Source: Nectonema munidae (Eukaryota; Nematomorpha; Nectonematoida; Nectonematidae). Taken from it: DNA of 64,000 bases. Shown here piece after piece: positions 41,988 to 54,700 of the stretch (position 1 is its first letter; each line of letters begins with the position of its first letter). Location: NCBI GenBank assembly GCA_030549495.1, contig JAUIRK010000570.1:792501-856500 (forward strand), given 5' to 3'. The notes under the pieces are model-generated. The model saw only the letters and a program-made list of their open reading frames with translations, searched no databases and was not told where the DNA came from. Made by a program: the position numbers and the translations under genes.

Positions 41988-44660
41988 ATAGAGGCGTACC
42001 CAGAAATTTTTTCTAGGGGGGGCAAATTTGGAGTCTAATTAATTTTAAAAAGTTTTAACTTTTTTAAAAACTTATTAGTTAAGTTTATTCCAATCAGTAA
42101 CGGTTGCAATTATTACTTCCCTCTTCATCTTCTGAATTTATTTGGCAACAAAAACTAACAACACCAAAAAAATGAGATCTTCATTACTTGAAAAGAAAAA
42201 GTTTGACTAACAACAAATAAGAAATTTTTTTTCTAAAATTTATTTAATTCTAAGAGGGGTCATAATCCTGTTCAAGATTGAAAAACTTCTTTCATAAACT
42301 GCTGTACTCGAACCTACCGTAAAAAGGCCTGAAAGTGAATAAGAGTAATTTTACATAATACAAAATTGTTTTAAAATACCTTCATATAGTTTATATACGT
42401 TAGGAAATGCTTCTTTAACTGGTTCGAGTACTTCAAAAACATCAATAACGTTAGATTCTTTCTGTATCTTTTTTTTAATATATTCTTTTCCAACTTTAAG
42501 TTCTAAAAAAATTAGCTGAAATATATTTTGTAGATGGGATATAAAAGGTTTATCAAAAATATTATCTCTGGAACTGGATTTGTCAACATAAAATCTCATT
42601 TTCTTGATTAATGAATTAAATTCGTTTTCGTCATCTTTGAATTCTAACAAAACTTTCACCAAATCTTCTACCAAACTTATCCCAATAATGATATTATTAT
42701 CTTCTTTCTAAATCAATTAGTATAGTGCACTATTCATATAACTTTGAAAATGTAGTTTACTTGGAAGTAGTCATTAGCAGGCTTCATTACACTAAGAAAC
42801 TTTTCAACCATAAGCATTACAAATATTGAAGTATCGTCTTATGAAGTAAACCCCTTGCTTCGAAAGAAACATCTAGATCAGAAATATTTTTTATTTTTTC
42901 CAGAGAAGATATTATTTTTCTATAATTTTTTATCAATGAATTAACAACTTCATAATGTGATGTCCATCTTGTTGGAATAAATTTTTTGAATTGTTTACTG
43001 AAAAAAGTTTTAGCTTTAACCTTTTTCGTGAACCTGTAAAGCCTGGTCATTAATGATAAAAGAAATTCACTATGGTTTATATAACGGAAAAATGCAGTGA
43101 TAACTAAGTGAAGCTGATGGTTTATACAATGAATATAAGGAATGTATCTTTCAAGTGCTTCACTGATTTTTTCTTGGACTCCATTTTTCTTGCCTGTTAA
43201 GATATCATTTTTCATCTATAAGTACTGGTAGAAAAATATTACATGACATCACGTAAGCGCCATCATAGCATTGACTCATAATTTTGTGTTTTTGAATTTT
43301 ACACTCATCAAGAATGTCTAGAATTGCGGTATTGATAGAAGATGCATCACATTCTTTCAGATAGACCATGCTAATTAAATGCTTCCTTTACGGTCCAAAA
43401 ATCTCAACACCTTACACAAAAGAAAAGGAATCAATGAAAATGAGCATCCCATTGAACTACTTACAATTGACAGGCATTCTTTTCCACTTATATCTTTTGT
43501 TCCATCAGCTTTCAATGACAGATATGTTGAGTTATTGATTTCAAGTATTATTTTTTGTAGATCAAAACTTTTTAAAGATGAAACTATTTCATTTTGTATT
43601 CTTGGTGACAAATAAGTGGAGTTTTTTGGAATGGAAACTGCGATCTTAAATTTTTCCGATAAAAAATAATCATTAGATAATAAAATTATCAGTGCTGGAA
43701 CATGAATTGTTTGAAAGTTTCAAAAACTTTCCTAATATATTTCATTTATCCATATGTTCAATTTCTATTTAGAGAATTTCAAAGATAAAAATAGTACATC
43801 AAACTTCCTCGATATTAAAACTTCACTTTTGGGCATAACTTACATTAATATTATTCGCATCACCCTATATATCCACTTCTTCAGATGTTATCAAAAAAAT
43901 TTATGTTGATATTATATGCTTTTAACAGAATTTTTTATAAAAAATAATTTCAAAACCGTGAATATGTTAAACTTTGTGTTGAAATAACATGCAGTGAAAA
44001 GAGTTTTTTTTTACTATTTTGTGCTTATCATAAAATTATACTAACTCAAAAATCAGTTGAATGAACTAGTTACAAAAAGTTAATAAAAAATTTTCTCAAG
44101 TGAAAAAAAGTACCTAAAAAACATTTATAATATTAATCAAATTAAATTAACAAAATTTTACAATTGATAATTTACTTTATTTTTATATCTGATTTAACTA
44201 TGAATTTTCAAAGATTTTCCTAATTTTCAAATTTAAATAACCTAGTTAAACAACTATCTGATCGACATCTTCATACTTTTTGTTTTGACAATGTGATATG
44301 AAGAATCTTTATAGAATTACTCTATATTTTGATCAAAATGAGGACTGATATCGTTTGAAATTCAGTTTCTTACATTTTGAATTCGAACTCTATTTTTTCG
44401 TGAACTGTATAATTAAAACTTCCGTTGATACTGTCTGCCTCACAGTCATATCACAGGATAATAAGCACATATCATAGGAGCATATGGTGATGATGAAAAA
44501 TGAGCTAACATTCAAGCAATTGTAGTCAGGCATATTTTGATGGCAATACTTATTTAAAATGATTGTGAAGAATTACAACTTGTTGTGATTTCTGAGTGTA
44601 GTGTAGAATAGTTTGAAAGGGGAAAAAAATTTTCGGGGGGGGGGGGGGGGCAAAATTTAA
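41988..44660 (-). mobile_element. hAT element (MYM/TTF type) inserted in the I-like LINE
   Basis: The left edge has the hAT-style end TAGAGGCGTACCCAGAAATT followed by a G run (41989-42020). The right edge is not fixed; a G run at about 44635-44650 has a similar flank (ggaaaaaaattttcgg) but in the same orientation. The coding remnants lie on the minus strand between. The RNase H and RT parts of one LINE lie on the two sides, showing insertion. Confidence 0.6.
42351..43650 (-). pseudogene. hAT transposase (zinc-finger MYM type), broken
   Basis: The minus-strand frame at 43375-43611 has ILEINNSTYLSLKADGTKDI then SGKECLSIV, the region of the first catalytic Asp (DGT-x-D). At 42817-43215 it reads YIPYIHCINHQLHLVI ... 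FIPTRWTSHYEVVNSLI, the C-x-x-H-x-L-x-L and RW blocks typical of hAT transposases. At 42351-42674 there is a C-terminal helical part. At least two frame changes. The C-terminal dimerisation block was not found. Confidence 0.75.
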
Positions 44661-44699
44661 ATAATGTAGTTCAGGTGAAAAGGATAGGCCAAAGGTATA

Positions 44700-47699
44700 T
44701 TTGAAATTTTGTGAGATAAAGGATAATTTTTTGATAAAATTACATTTTCAACACACAGCAAGGGAGGAGGAGACAGGGAAAGATAAAAAAGATTTAAGAA
44801 GCTTTCTTAAAAACTTTTCTTAAATGGCAAAATAAATTGTGTTAAACTGATTGTGGAATTTTTTCAGTTTAAAAATAGAACCCCAAGAGGAAATGCCGTA
44901 AGAAAAGACTGGGATTATGACATTTAATAGCAACGCTTTATAAAATATAAAACTATTAGGCCAAGGAAAATTAATTTGTTTTACCATACTAAACATTTTA
45001 AAGCATCTTACATGTTTTGATTGAAAATTATCATTCCAGCTTAATTTGCGTGTTAAATGTATTCCTAAATATTTGACTGTATTCGAGGCAACAAAAGTGT
45101 GATATTTGAAAAACAAGACCGGACATTTAGTTAGCTTCCTAGAGAAGTTGATCAAAGTGCATTTCTGAAGATTAAATGTGAGATTCAGTGTATTAGATAA
45201 ATGCCAAATTTTATGTAAGATTTTATCTCATATTAAAAGATACTCAGTCGGATTAGGGCCAAGTATTCCTAACATTCTGAGAAGCTTTGGAAAAAGCAAT
45301 GATTTATTTCTAAAAAGTACAAAATAGGATCGATTAAAACAATGAATAAAATGTCAGAAATGCATGAACCTTGAGGAGTTGAACATAAAAGTTCTCTTAC
45401 TATAGCTGCGTTGTCTTTGAGAGAGATCGTTCTACCATTAAAATTTGATATTTGGAAATTTTATTTTCAGCATGTTTCTAATAATGCATGAATGACATGT
45501 AGAGTTAAAAGGATTTTTATGTCGATAAAGAAACAGGTCATATTTAGTTTTTGTTTGAAACATTTGTATATACGAGGAACTAACCTTTCTACTGCTATTT
45601 CGGAAAATTTATGTGAAATATAAGCATACTGATGTTGATTGATGCATTTCAATTTATTTATATGATCTATCATACGCACTCGGATTATTTTCTCACAAAC
45701 TTTTCCTAAATAAAGTAGACGGGTAATCGGTCGCCAATTATTCAATTAGATAGAATTTCTTTTTTTCGGAATAAGTATTATTTCCCCATATTTAAAGTTT
45801 TTAGGATAGTAACTAAGTTGGAGAATCGAATTGAACAATTTTAATAAAAAATTTATGGTGTATTTAAAAGCCATTTTAATAGTTTTGAAACTAATTTTGT
45901 CAGAACTAGGAGAAGATATATTGGAGAGATGCTTTAGGCAGAAAAATATTTCTTCTAAAGTAATAAGATTAAACAATTCTAGTTCAGAAACTATGGCACC
46001 AGGTAGACCGATATCACAGTCAAAATTACACGGGAAAATGTTTTCAAGTATTGAATATGAGTTTTGATATATATTAAGAGTTTAATTTTTATTTGAAAGA
46101 AAAGTGATGGCTTACTTGATTTGGGCTTATACTTTGTGAGTATGTTGACTTTTTTCCATATACTTGAAACATCGAACGAAATAATTGGTTATGTAGTGGG
46201 TTTCGATAACACAAGGTCTTGGCTTCGATCCCGCATCTAGCCTACTTTCCTCATAGTTCGATATAAGCGGCGCAATTGTGCCTTCTCGATGAAAACACCC
46301 CACGGTACCTTTACTTTTACCTTTTATCTAAAATTCACCAGGAGTTAACTAGCGGCAACATCAAAACATTACAAAGTAATAAGTCAACATGAGAGTGAGA
46401 AGAAATATCAGTTCTTAAACTAGTAAACGCTAGTAGTTTATTGGAATCAAGAATATTTAAATTATTTTGGTAATTTTTTCATATAGAAAAGTACCCCTAG
46501 AGTCGGTTTTATTATCCCATAAATGGAATCTTACATTCATATCACCAATAATTATGAAGGCATAATGTGAGATGTTATTAAGTATAGAATTAAAAAAATA
46601 TTCACGGTAGAAGTTGGAATAAGGAGGAAAATAAACTGATATACAGTAAAACCTGAATGATTCTATGGTACAGAGAGCTGTTGTGACAAAATCATTAGAG
46701 TGTTGAGGAACTAATAATATATCCATACTATCCTTATAGAGAATAATTGATTGACCAGTGCCTTGTAGTTGTGAAGAGTGAGAAAAGGAAGCTTGTCTTT
46801 GTATAAATAGGGCTCGTTAATTAATACAATGTCATATTTGTTATTTTGTAAAAAGATTAGTAAGTTATTAAACGCAAGGAATGATTTTCGAAGATTAATA
46901 TGTAAAATTTTGACATTCTTCATTCGTTTTGTAAGAAATTTTCTAGAGCAGTAAGACAAAATGTTTTTAGATGAGAAACTTTCTTAATCATGAAAGTTTG
47001 TTGGCACAGTTTTTATCATTATAAGAGTGCGGACAGTTGCAATTTAAACATGTCAATGATGGTGACGTGCAAAATTTTGATTTATGTCCTTGTTTACAAC
47101 ATTTTAAGAATTTAGTATTTTCGGCGTGGCCCAAACTTACCACAATTATCACAAATAAGAAATCTTAGTATATAGAGCTTGGTGGGAAGAGCGCTGTAAC
47201 CACAAAATATTTCAATACGTGAAGCCAAGTACCTAGCTACTAATGATGAAATGGGTTCAATTATGACTAGGTTATGATATTAACAAAAGCAATTCCACTT
47301 TTGTTAAGTTTTACTGTTTCAATTGGGACTTTGTTTTCTTTTGGTTTTATAGTAGAAATAATACCTTTTTTAACATTATAAAAAACTTCCTTAGTAGGTT
47401 TCGAAATTTTTGTTTGACTTTTGTATTATTTTCTTTGTTTACTACGCTAGCATGCACACATAAGGATGTTACTATTTACTAAAGTGAATTATCAGATTTC
47501 TCTTAAGTAGTTTGTCAATTATATCTTTTACATCAGAGAAAATATTTTTAATAATCAAGGGAAAATTTTGCTCGGTAGAAAAAGATGATAAATATTTTTC
47601 TTCAATACATTTGAAATGATTGACTAATTCGCTATGAGAAGCTACAGGGTCAGTTATAATGCGTTTGGCACACGGGGTAGCAGAATGATCAATTTCCAT
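44700..47699 (-). mobile_element. I-like LINE, 5' part (gag-like ORF1, endonuclease, RT)
   Basis: Read on the minus strand from 47699, an ORF1 start begins MEIDHSATPCAKRIITD (47472-47699). Zinc knuckles follow near 47030-47150 (CDNCGKFG, KCCKQGHKSKFC, CLNCNCPHSYNDKNC). The endonuclease lies at 46457-46959 (ILHINLRKSFLAFNNL, IVLINEPYL, FIIIGDMNVRFHLWDN). The RT is at 45467-45976 (DKISFKTIKMA, GEIILIPKK, NNWRPITRLLYLGKVCEKII, FFIDIK), with its C-terminal part at 44820-45155 (VKYLGIHLTRKLSWNDNF, YGISSWGS). RNase H continues at 41.5 kb across the hAT insertion. Many frame changes. A SINE lies between the endonuclease and RT parts. Confidence 0.82.
46184..46330 (+). repeat. tRNA-derived SINE, family 1 (copy C), inside the LINE
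   Basis: tggttatgtagtgggtttcg, caaggtcttggcttcgatcc (B-box-like), ctcatagttcgatataagcg, caattgtgccttctcgatga and the tail ccacggtacctttac match copies A and D. It splits the LINE between its endonuclease and RT regions, so it is younger than the LINE. Confidence 0.78.
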
Positions 47700-48054
47700 A
47701 CCAAAAAAACTAAAATTGATGCTATGTGTAAATTATAAAATTTACCACCAATTATGCAAAAAATATTCAAATTTTGTGGAGAAAAATAATATATATAAAT
47801 GAAGAAAAGAAAAAACAATAAACTTAACTTACAAAAATTGGAAAAAATAGTAATTTCTAAGGTTGCTAAGATTCTGACAATAATTTGTTGCTGACATTTA
47901 GGGCTAGAGCAAAAAAGTTAATATATATTTGGGGAAACTTTCTTAGCCCCATTAGTATTGATACAAAAAGGAGGATTTTTTTTGTAAGAATACGTTTTTT
48001 TGTATATTTTAAAATATTTCATGATTAATTCTTTTCATACATTACTTGTCTTTT
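47700..48054. other. AT-rich spacer
   Basis: Possibly the 5' UTR of the LINE next door; no gene. Confidence 0.35.
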
Positions 48055-48123
48055 GAGCCTCAATGGTTGATAGGGTGTACCTCTCAGCTTAACAGTTGAT
48101 CAGGGGTTTGTACCGAAAGGCTC
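48055..48123 (+). repeat. tRNA-derived SINE, family 2 (copy 1 head)
   Basis: GAGCCTCAATGGTTGATAGG ... caggggtttgtaccgaaagg ctc. It matches copy 2 at 52509 over the whole tRNA-like part, including paired ends GAGCCT/AGGCTC. The T-arm is more eroded than in copy 2. Confidence 0.7.
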
Positions 48124-49375
48124 TCGACAATTAAAAACAAATTTACAAAAACTGTGATCAACCATCTCAAGCATAATGAAAGCAAGCCTTACGCCTGAAA
48201 GTGCTTTGATATCCAACCAATGAATTTGTCCTTAGACAAATTGGGACTTATTAGTATGTTCTTAATATTTTTTTACATTTTTTAAATCAATTTTTGAAAA
48301 AAACATTTTTTGCTTTATTTGCCATAGTTAATGTACTTTTAAGTTTTAAGACATTTTAGTTCTAGATAATCCAAACAATTTAGTTATAGCTCTTTGATTA
48401 TCCGATACAACTTTAGGTCTTAATTCTAATTAAAGGCATAAATATATATAAATGAATTTTTCTATAAATTTTAAAGGAATTAAATTTTAAATTTTTACTA
48501 AATACATTTATACTAATATTTTTGGCATTTAATTCCAAAAAATTTTTTTTAAAAATAAGTATTTACTAATTTTAAAGTATGCTGAATCTTATGATAAAGT
48601 TTATTTTTATAAAAACATGTAAAAAAAATGATTTAAATATCACAGCTCATGTCAAAATATAAATTTATATTAAAATATTTATAAAAAGTTTTACACATAT
48701 ACACATACGCATTTTCAAGTGAAAACTTAGTGGAAATTTGGTGGTGATTTTCATATTTATAAACATAGATGACAAAAAAAACGATCAAACCTGTCAATCA
48801 ATGTAAATAAAAAAACTTCAAAATAAATGATACTTGGAAGATTTTTTTGCGAAATATTTTCTTAATTTATTGAATCAACCAACACTTTCTGTTTAATTCA
48901 CTCAAAATATTTCACCTACCAGTAAATTAGGCATATCAATACACCTCGATTCTTTTGGCTAGAAATTTATTTCTTCTAAAATTATTTTTGCTCTTCACAT
49001 ATATAATTTAATAATAATATATGCCCTATGATAAATTCTTTCACAAGAAAATCATTTTCTTTTCGAAAAAAATTTTCCAAAATTATACTTAGAACAGAAT
49101 ATACAGGATCTCAGAGCTTTCGTTTTAAAGATTCCACTTAATCATTTTAGGCTTTTTGATCAGTATCATGCGTTGTATTATTATAAAGTGATATTAACAG
49201 ATATTCACTCTGAATATTTGTTAATCAATCCTTCTTGAAAAGTTGGTTTCCTAAAGAAATATTCATAATGTTCATTGTTTCTATTAAAATTATGAAAAAT
49301 TTATCAGAATTGGAAAAAACAGATTTCCGCGCAAACACGATTAATAGAAGCTAAATTAAAAATTATCTAGCTTTT
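48124..49375. other. AT-rich spacer
   Basis: No supported gene. The first ~100 bp may be SINE body. Confidence 0.4.
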
Positions 49376-49830
49376 CATTATTGCTATTTCAATCACCGTT
49401 TAGTACATTAAACCAATGTAAAAGCTGGATTCATAAGAAAATTTTATTTAATTATAAACCAAATCTATAATCATTCTAATCCAAACATGCAGACTTGATT
49501 TTTTTAGAAATGGCAAATTTGATTGATAACTGCACACTGTCTTATAATCTAATTGCAAAAACTGAGTCCAGAAATGAAATCAGCTTTGTCGATTTAGCAT
49601 AAAAAAAATATAAAAATTTATTTTTTGAGATAATTTTCAGGTATACATAACTAATTCGGTTTGTATATTCAGACATTTCTAAACCCTAATTGCAACTCTT
49701 TACTTCAGAAAAGAAATTAGCATGGTCGATTTCGTATAAAAACAGTTATTTTATTTAAAATTTGAAAAATATTTTTGCAGTGTTATAAAGCAAAGTGACA
49801 TAGAGGAGAGTTAAATTTAGTATATAAAAA
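49376..49830 (-). repeat. Decayed ~150-bp repeat units
   Basis: Strings such as gcaaaaactgagtccagaaa, tgaaatcagctttgtcgatt and aagaaattagcatggtcgat match the reverse array at 15.4-16.4 kb. Two to three units, more diverged. Confidence 0.55.
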
Positions 49831-50635
49831 TTTTAACTAAATTGGAAAATTTAAATATATAATTTTTCAAACATTAACCATAAAAAAGTAAGGCAAGACT
49901 CCTCGGCATTATATTGGATCCAACTTATGTTTAGACTATTCTCATCAACAAATCAAGCTCTTTGGAAAAAAGTGCTACCAGGAAAGGGAATCCTTTATCA
50001 ATTTTCACAGCATCATTTTATTTAAAACTTTCAAAAAATAATTCCAATTTTTTATTGCTTTCGATTTTCTCTGTGTCAAACATATCAAAAAAGAAATAAG
50101 TATTTTTTAACATAAAAAGTAATCAAATCCGCCTTTTCAGGATATGCATGCGTAATTACGCTGGCGCATGCACCATCAGGGTTATGTCTTAGAAGAGCTT
50201 TTTTCAACATTCCTTTAAAACTCGGGGTTAAGCTATTTGTAAGGGTTCAGAAAAAATGTTCTGCTTATTTATTTATTCTCTAGATTTAAACCTGTATTAT
50301 AATACTCTAGCTCAAAGTAGGGCAAACTACGAAACTCAGGCCAAATGCGGTCAGCCAAAGACATTTATGTGCCCGGACTGGGATACACGCTAAAGTTATT
50401 TAGGAGTTTATTATCAATGATGCTAAAAAGCGATCAATTTAAAATTAGAGATATTCATACTACACGATCATTATCCCTATGTTTTGAGCTAAGCAAGGAA
50501 TAAAACAAACACTTTACCAATGATCTCTATGTTTCGAGGGAAGTGAGAAATAAACACTGTACCAGAGCGAAGCGAGAAACAAACACTGTACCAACGATCC
50601 GTCACATAAAAATTCATAAACCAACTTCTCCTTCT
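49831..50635. other. Spacer without supported gene
   Basis: Contains a short direct repeat, gcgagaaacaaacac/gtgagaaataaacac with tgtacca, near 50530-50600. Otherwise unannotated. Confidence 0.4.
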
Positions 50636-50639
50636 TTGC

Positions 50640-50765
50640 CTACAACTTGTCCCCAAATTGCGGGTCGGTGGCTACAATCCATTCTCTCCATTTTTTCCTG
50701 TCGTAAGTATCCTCCTTTTTGAGACCGAGATCTTGGAGTCGCTCTGTTAGTACATCTAAACTCTC
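50640..50765 (-). mobile_element. RTE-like LINE 3' end fragment
   Basis: The minus strand reads LDVLTERLQDLGLKKEDTYD then RKKWREWIVATDPQFGD, the same C-terminal block as in the LINE at 13.7 kb (RKLWRERIKAIDPQ) but from another subfamily. About 125 bp, 5' truncated. Confidence 0.7.
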
Positions 50766-52508
50766 ACAATTCATAAATCAACTCAACAATAACCTCTATA
50801 AAAAACTGAAAGCTTTTATCGAACTTTTTTTGAAAATTTAAACCTGTTTTAAAAATTTTTTAGAAAATGTTATGAAAACATATAACAAGAGTTAGAAACA
50901 TTGTGTAAGAAAAAATACTTTTTTGTTTGCAAAAGTTATTTTTTTCACAGTTAATGGTCCATACAATTTAAATTCAGCTTAGAAAAGGTACTATATATCG
51001 TTTAATCGTTATATCAGTTTGCAAGATTTTTTTCTTTAAACTTTGATATTTTTAGGCGGTTAAATGCTCATATTAACTTTGAAAAAGATTTGATTGAACT
51101 TGCTGAAAATGAGTTATGTTTGTTAAATATGTATGCAATTTATTCACCAAAATCGGAATTCAATCATAAAAAATTGGAGAACATGACCAAGTAGCTTTTG
51201 CTCTGTTAAAGTTAATGCACCGATAATTCTAGTTTCGCACGTACTTTTTCAAGTAGAAGGTTATGGGAATTACATGTTTAGAGCGTTCTCAAGGGGTTTG
51301 TGTGAACATGAATTTTTTCATTTACTAATTCGATTGCTGTTTGCCATTGAAATGATTAAAATAGTAAATATTATGATACCGAAGTTTTGACTATATGGAT
51401 CTTATGAAAGATTGACGATTAGTTCATAATTCTTATAAAAATATTATTATAGCTCTCAGATCTCCAGGAGTTTATTCCCAAATACTGCTAATGAATGGTG
51501 CAAGTTCTCACCTACTCTCCTACAAATGTAAGCCCTTAGTTCTATCTGATCCACTTAAGCAAAAATCTATGGAAGGAACTTAAATGATACAACAAATCTT
51601 GATGTAACTTAAATGTGCTCAAGTTATGTCCTTCAGGACCATATTATTAATTTTGGACCAAACCATTTTGTTGTTTTAAAGATATTAGAAAGAACGTGCC
51701 TGGCGTAGACCTTGCTTCATTCCAAGATTCTCTTATTTTATAACCCAAAAATCATCGTTTTATGTGTAAAGAGTAAAGTTGAATAAAAAAATTTTCAAAC
51801 TTACCTAAAGTCTTTTTTCATACCAAGTGTGTTTAGATATTTTAGCTATGAAAAACTAGATGGAAAAAACTGTCTCACAACAAAATAAACGTCAAAAGAA
51901 AAGAACTGCCTAATAGGTAACAAATTTGATGTCAACGAAAACTTGCTTAATTTGGATTCATTAGAGGGCAAAGTAAATTATCTAATTTTTAAATTTAAAT
52001 TGCCTTGATAATATTTCTAAGGATGCGTCAGTTTGGAGGTTAAAATCTTACTTTCGGTTCATGTTTGAAGAAGAAATTTTTATCAATAGAAAAAATTATT
52101 GAACTTCTAACGAATGAAATAAACAGAATGTGTTCATAGTGGCATTAAAGAGAGTGTTTATTTCATAATGAATAAGAAGAGTAAAATTAGTTAGGTAAAG
52201 GAAGCTAGTTTCGGATGCTTGTTGTGCTTGGATGATCGAACTAACAGATATTTTTAAATATTCACTGAAAAGAATAAATTTAAAAAAGATTTCTTCAAAA
52301 ATAATGTATTTTGCTCTCACAAAATTTGAAAAATCATAACAACTTTTTTACCAATTAATCAACAACCTTTAGAAGAAAGTACTTAGGAAGCGAGAAGAAG
52401 ATACGCGAAACAAAATTTTTTTATCAAATTATGAGCGAAAAATAAGATGGAGCGAGATAAAAAAATAAAATTTTTTGATTATGCAATACAAAGCTAACTT
52501 TCTTCTTT
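50766..52508. other. AT-rich spacer
   Basis: No gene supported. At 51051 a tatttttaggcggtta string resembles a microexon acceptor, but the core does not continue. Confidence 0.4.
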
Positions 52509-52680
52509 GAGCCTCAATGGTTGTTAGGGTGTACTTCTCAGCTTAAAAGTTGAAGGTCAGGGGTGCGATCCCCAAGGCTCCCAACTCTTATGATAAGCCA
52601 AGTGCCAGCTTTCAAGTTTCGACAACTTACAAGCTGCGTCAATTCAACAAACAACGACGACAAAGCTAGCTAACTTTCCA
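52509..52680 (+). repeat. tRNA-derived SINE, family 2 (copy 2)
   Basis: The 72-nt head (52509-52580) has paired ends GAGCCT/AGGCTC, an A-box-like TGGTTGTTAGGGTG and a B-box-like GGGTGCGATCCCC. A unique body (ccaactcttatgataagcca...) follows to about 52680. It matches the element at 48055. The head cannot form a sound anticodon stem, so it is a SINE rather than a tRNA gene. Confidence 0.75.
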
Positions 52681-52859
52681 GATAACACTCCTCATGGCAA
52701 TTCAAGAAATGGCGTATTATGTCAGAAAATTATACTGAATATCATGGAAGATATAAAAAAAAAGAAATACTCGTTTAAAAACCTAAAAAAGTGTATAATA
52801 AATATAACATAGTTGATAGGCCTCAAAGTTTAAAGCAGGTAAGAGATGCACAACTTATC

Positions 52860-53700
52860 GTTTGAATAATTCTCACAGTTACAACACTTTTTTCCCGGAT
52901 CGTATAATTAGTTTTAGGAGAATTGGAAATGACAGCATACTTCAGTAAGTCTATTACCAAAAGAGCTGAGAAAATTCCTTCCCTAATTTTATATACCAAA
53001 GAGGAAATAACAAATATTCAAAGATTTTGTTGTTCTTCACCAAACTGGCTAACAACAATTTTGGTTATTGATAAAATCTATAGTCTGGCCGATCTTTATG
53101 TCACAAGTACTGTTTTCAAGAATCTTGCCGCGAAGAAACGAAACACTAATAAATATGCAATTATGATTGGTCAAATTTTTTTAAATGGGTCTTCTGATTT
53201 GGAAAAATTTTACCTTTTTTTCAAAATGCATCGAGAATTTTTGATAGTTCGTTTTCTTCACCACTTTTAGCATGTGATGATGAGAAGGCTATAAATATTG
53301 CTTTTCTCAAAGCCTTTCCTGGTGGTTCAATAATGAAGTGCACAAGACACTTAAAAATAAGGAGATCACAAAATTGAAAGATAAAATCGCTTTGTCTAAT
53401 ACGGAGTTATCGAAACTGAAGGCGTCTTGACTTTTGAAAGAGAATTTATGTTGACAACAGGTATAATGATAAATCATGCTCTTGGTTTCATAACCTACTT
53501 TGAGAAGAGGATAGTTCCCTTACTGGAATAAAACTTAAAATAAGTGAAAAAAATCTTCGTGGGAAATAAAATGAAATGAACCAATAACAATTGTGAAAGT
53601 TTATATCATATTATTAAACAAGCTTTTGCTTGGAAAACAAAGAAACTAACAAATTTAGCCAATATTCTTTATGAAATTGTGAAGTGTCATTGAGAAGAGA
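52860..53700 (+). pseudogene. MULE-like transposase remnant (copy 2)
   Basis: The frame at 52923-53270 reads VIDKIYSLADLYVTSTVFKN then IMIGQIFLNGSS and FYLFFKMHREF, the D-x-(T/I)-Y/F-x-L-x-x-x-Y-V-T pattern of MULE-type transposases. Further on, DDEKAINIAFLKAFPGGS and CTRHLK (about 53275-53355) and NNNCESLYHIIKQAFAWKTK (about 53585-53640) continue the order seen in copy 1. Several stops and frame changes. Confidence 0.55.
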
Positions 53701-54295
53701 TATCAAGATCCTTTAAAAATATTGAAGAGTATTTTATAAAGAATAACTTCAAGGAGTTTTTAAAACAAATTTTAATAATGTAGATTCGAAAAAGAAGGAT
53801 CTTTTTAAAATTTCTTAAAAAGCGCATAAAACTAGATTTAAGAAGAGAAAGAGCAACTTTTTCTAAAGATACACAAGAAACCAAATGAGAAAGTATGTAC
53901 AAGAAATGCAAAAAGGTTTACGATTAAAAAGATAAAAGCAAACATTATTGATGATGATATTTTTTATCAACACCTTTTTTTACACCTTATTTTCAGTGGT
54001 ATTAAAGTTTTAATTTACCCTTTTATATCATAAAAATCAGTTTGATGTCAAATTTACTTCAAATGTTAATTTTTTCTTTTTAAATATAATAAATTTAATT
54101 AAAAATATAAATATAGTTAACAAACCGATTTGTTTAGATGAGTTTGTCTGGGTTAGCTTAATTCAGATCTGAAAAAAAAATATTTTTTTCAAAAACATTT
54201 TTTTCTTTTTATTTTCTCTTTAAATCGAATTTTCATTGATTCAAAGTTAACTTAAATAGAATATATTTAAATAAAAAATATCAAATTCATTTGTT
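53701..54295. other. AT-rich spacer
   Basis: No gene recognised; the MULE-like element may extend into its start. Confidence 0.4.
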
Positions 54296-54540
54296 TTAGG
54301 ACGGCTTCGCCTTGGTTCGAACAAGCGTCCTACCCATATTGAAGTTAATTCTGCGCTTTAGGAATAAAAAAAAAGACTTCATTGATTGTTTGTTGAAATG
54401 GTATTTTTTGTCCTTCGACAGTTTTTTTCTGACTACCTTATGGTACATAGCATTTCCCATGATTAGAACCAACATCACATTCTTATTAGCGGCTTTGACA
54501 CATTAATTGGCAGCTCTGACGTAATCGTTAACACCTTTAA
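54296..54540 (-). pseudogene. Possible DDE transposase fragment
   Basis: The minus strand reads DYVRAAN, then VKAANKNVMLVLIMGNAMYH followed by KVVRKKLSKDKKYHFNKQS. The VLIM-D/G-NA-x-YH block resembles the second catalytic segment of IS630/mariner-like transposases (usually MDNA-x-YH), with Asp replaced by Gly. Short and decayed; family uncertain. Confidence 0.35.
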
Positions 54541-54700
54541 TTTGATAAAGGCAAATCAACATTATTAAATCTTAAACAAAAAATTTCTTTTATTTTGATT
54601 CTAAACTAAATCATTATTATGATGTTAGTCTGGCAACATTTTTTCATCTCATCAATCTTTTTCTTACGCTTGTTTTGTCAAACTCACGCTCAATTTTAAT

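Noticed and set aside
51043-51070. Possible tenth GLQ microexon (tatttttaggcggttaaatg)
   Set aside because: The core GGN TTA CAA is not continued, no GT donor follows at 12 nt, and it lies 40 kb away beyond the gene's polyadenylation signal.
52509-52580. Functional tRNA gene
   Set aside because: End pairing and a B box are present, but the anticodon stem and part of the T stem do not pair, and a diverged copy with the same head exists at 48055; a SINE is the better call.
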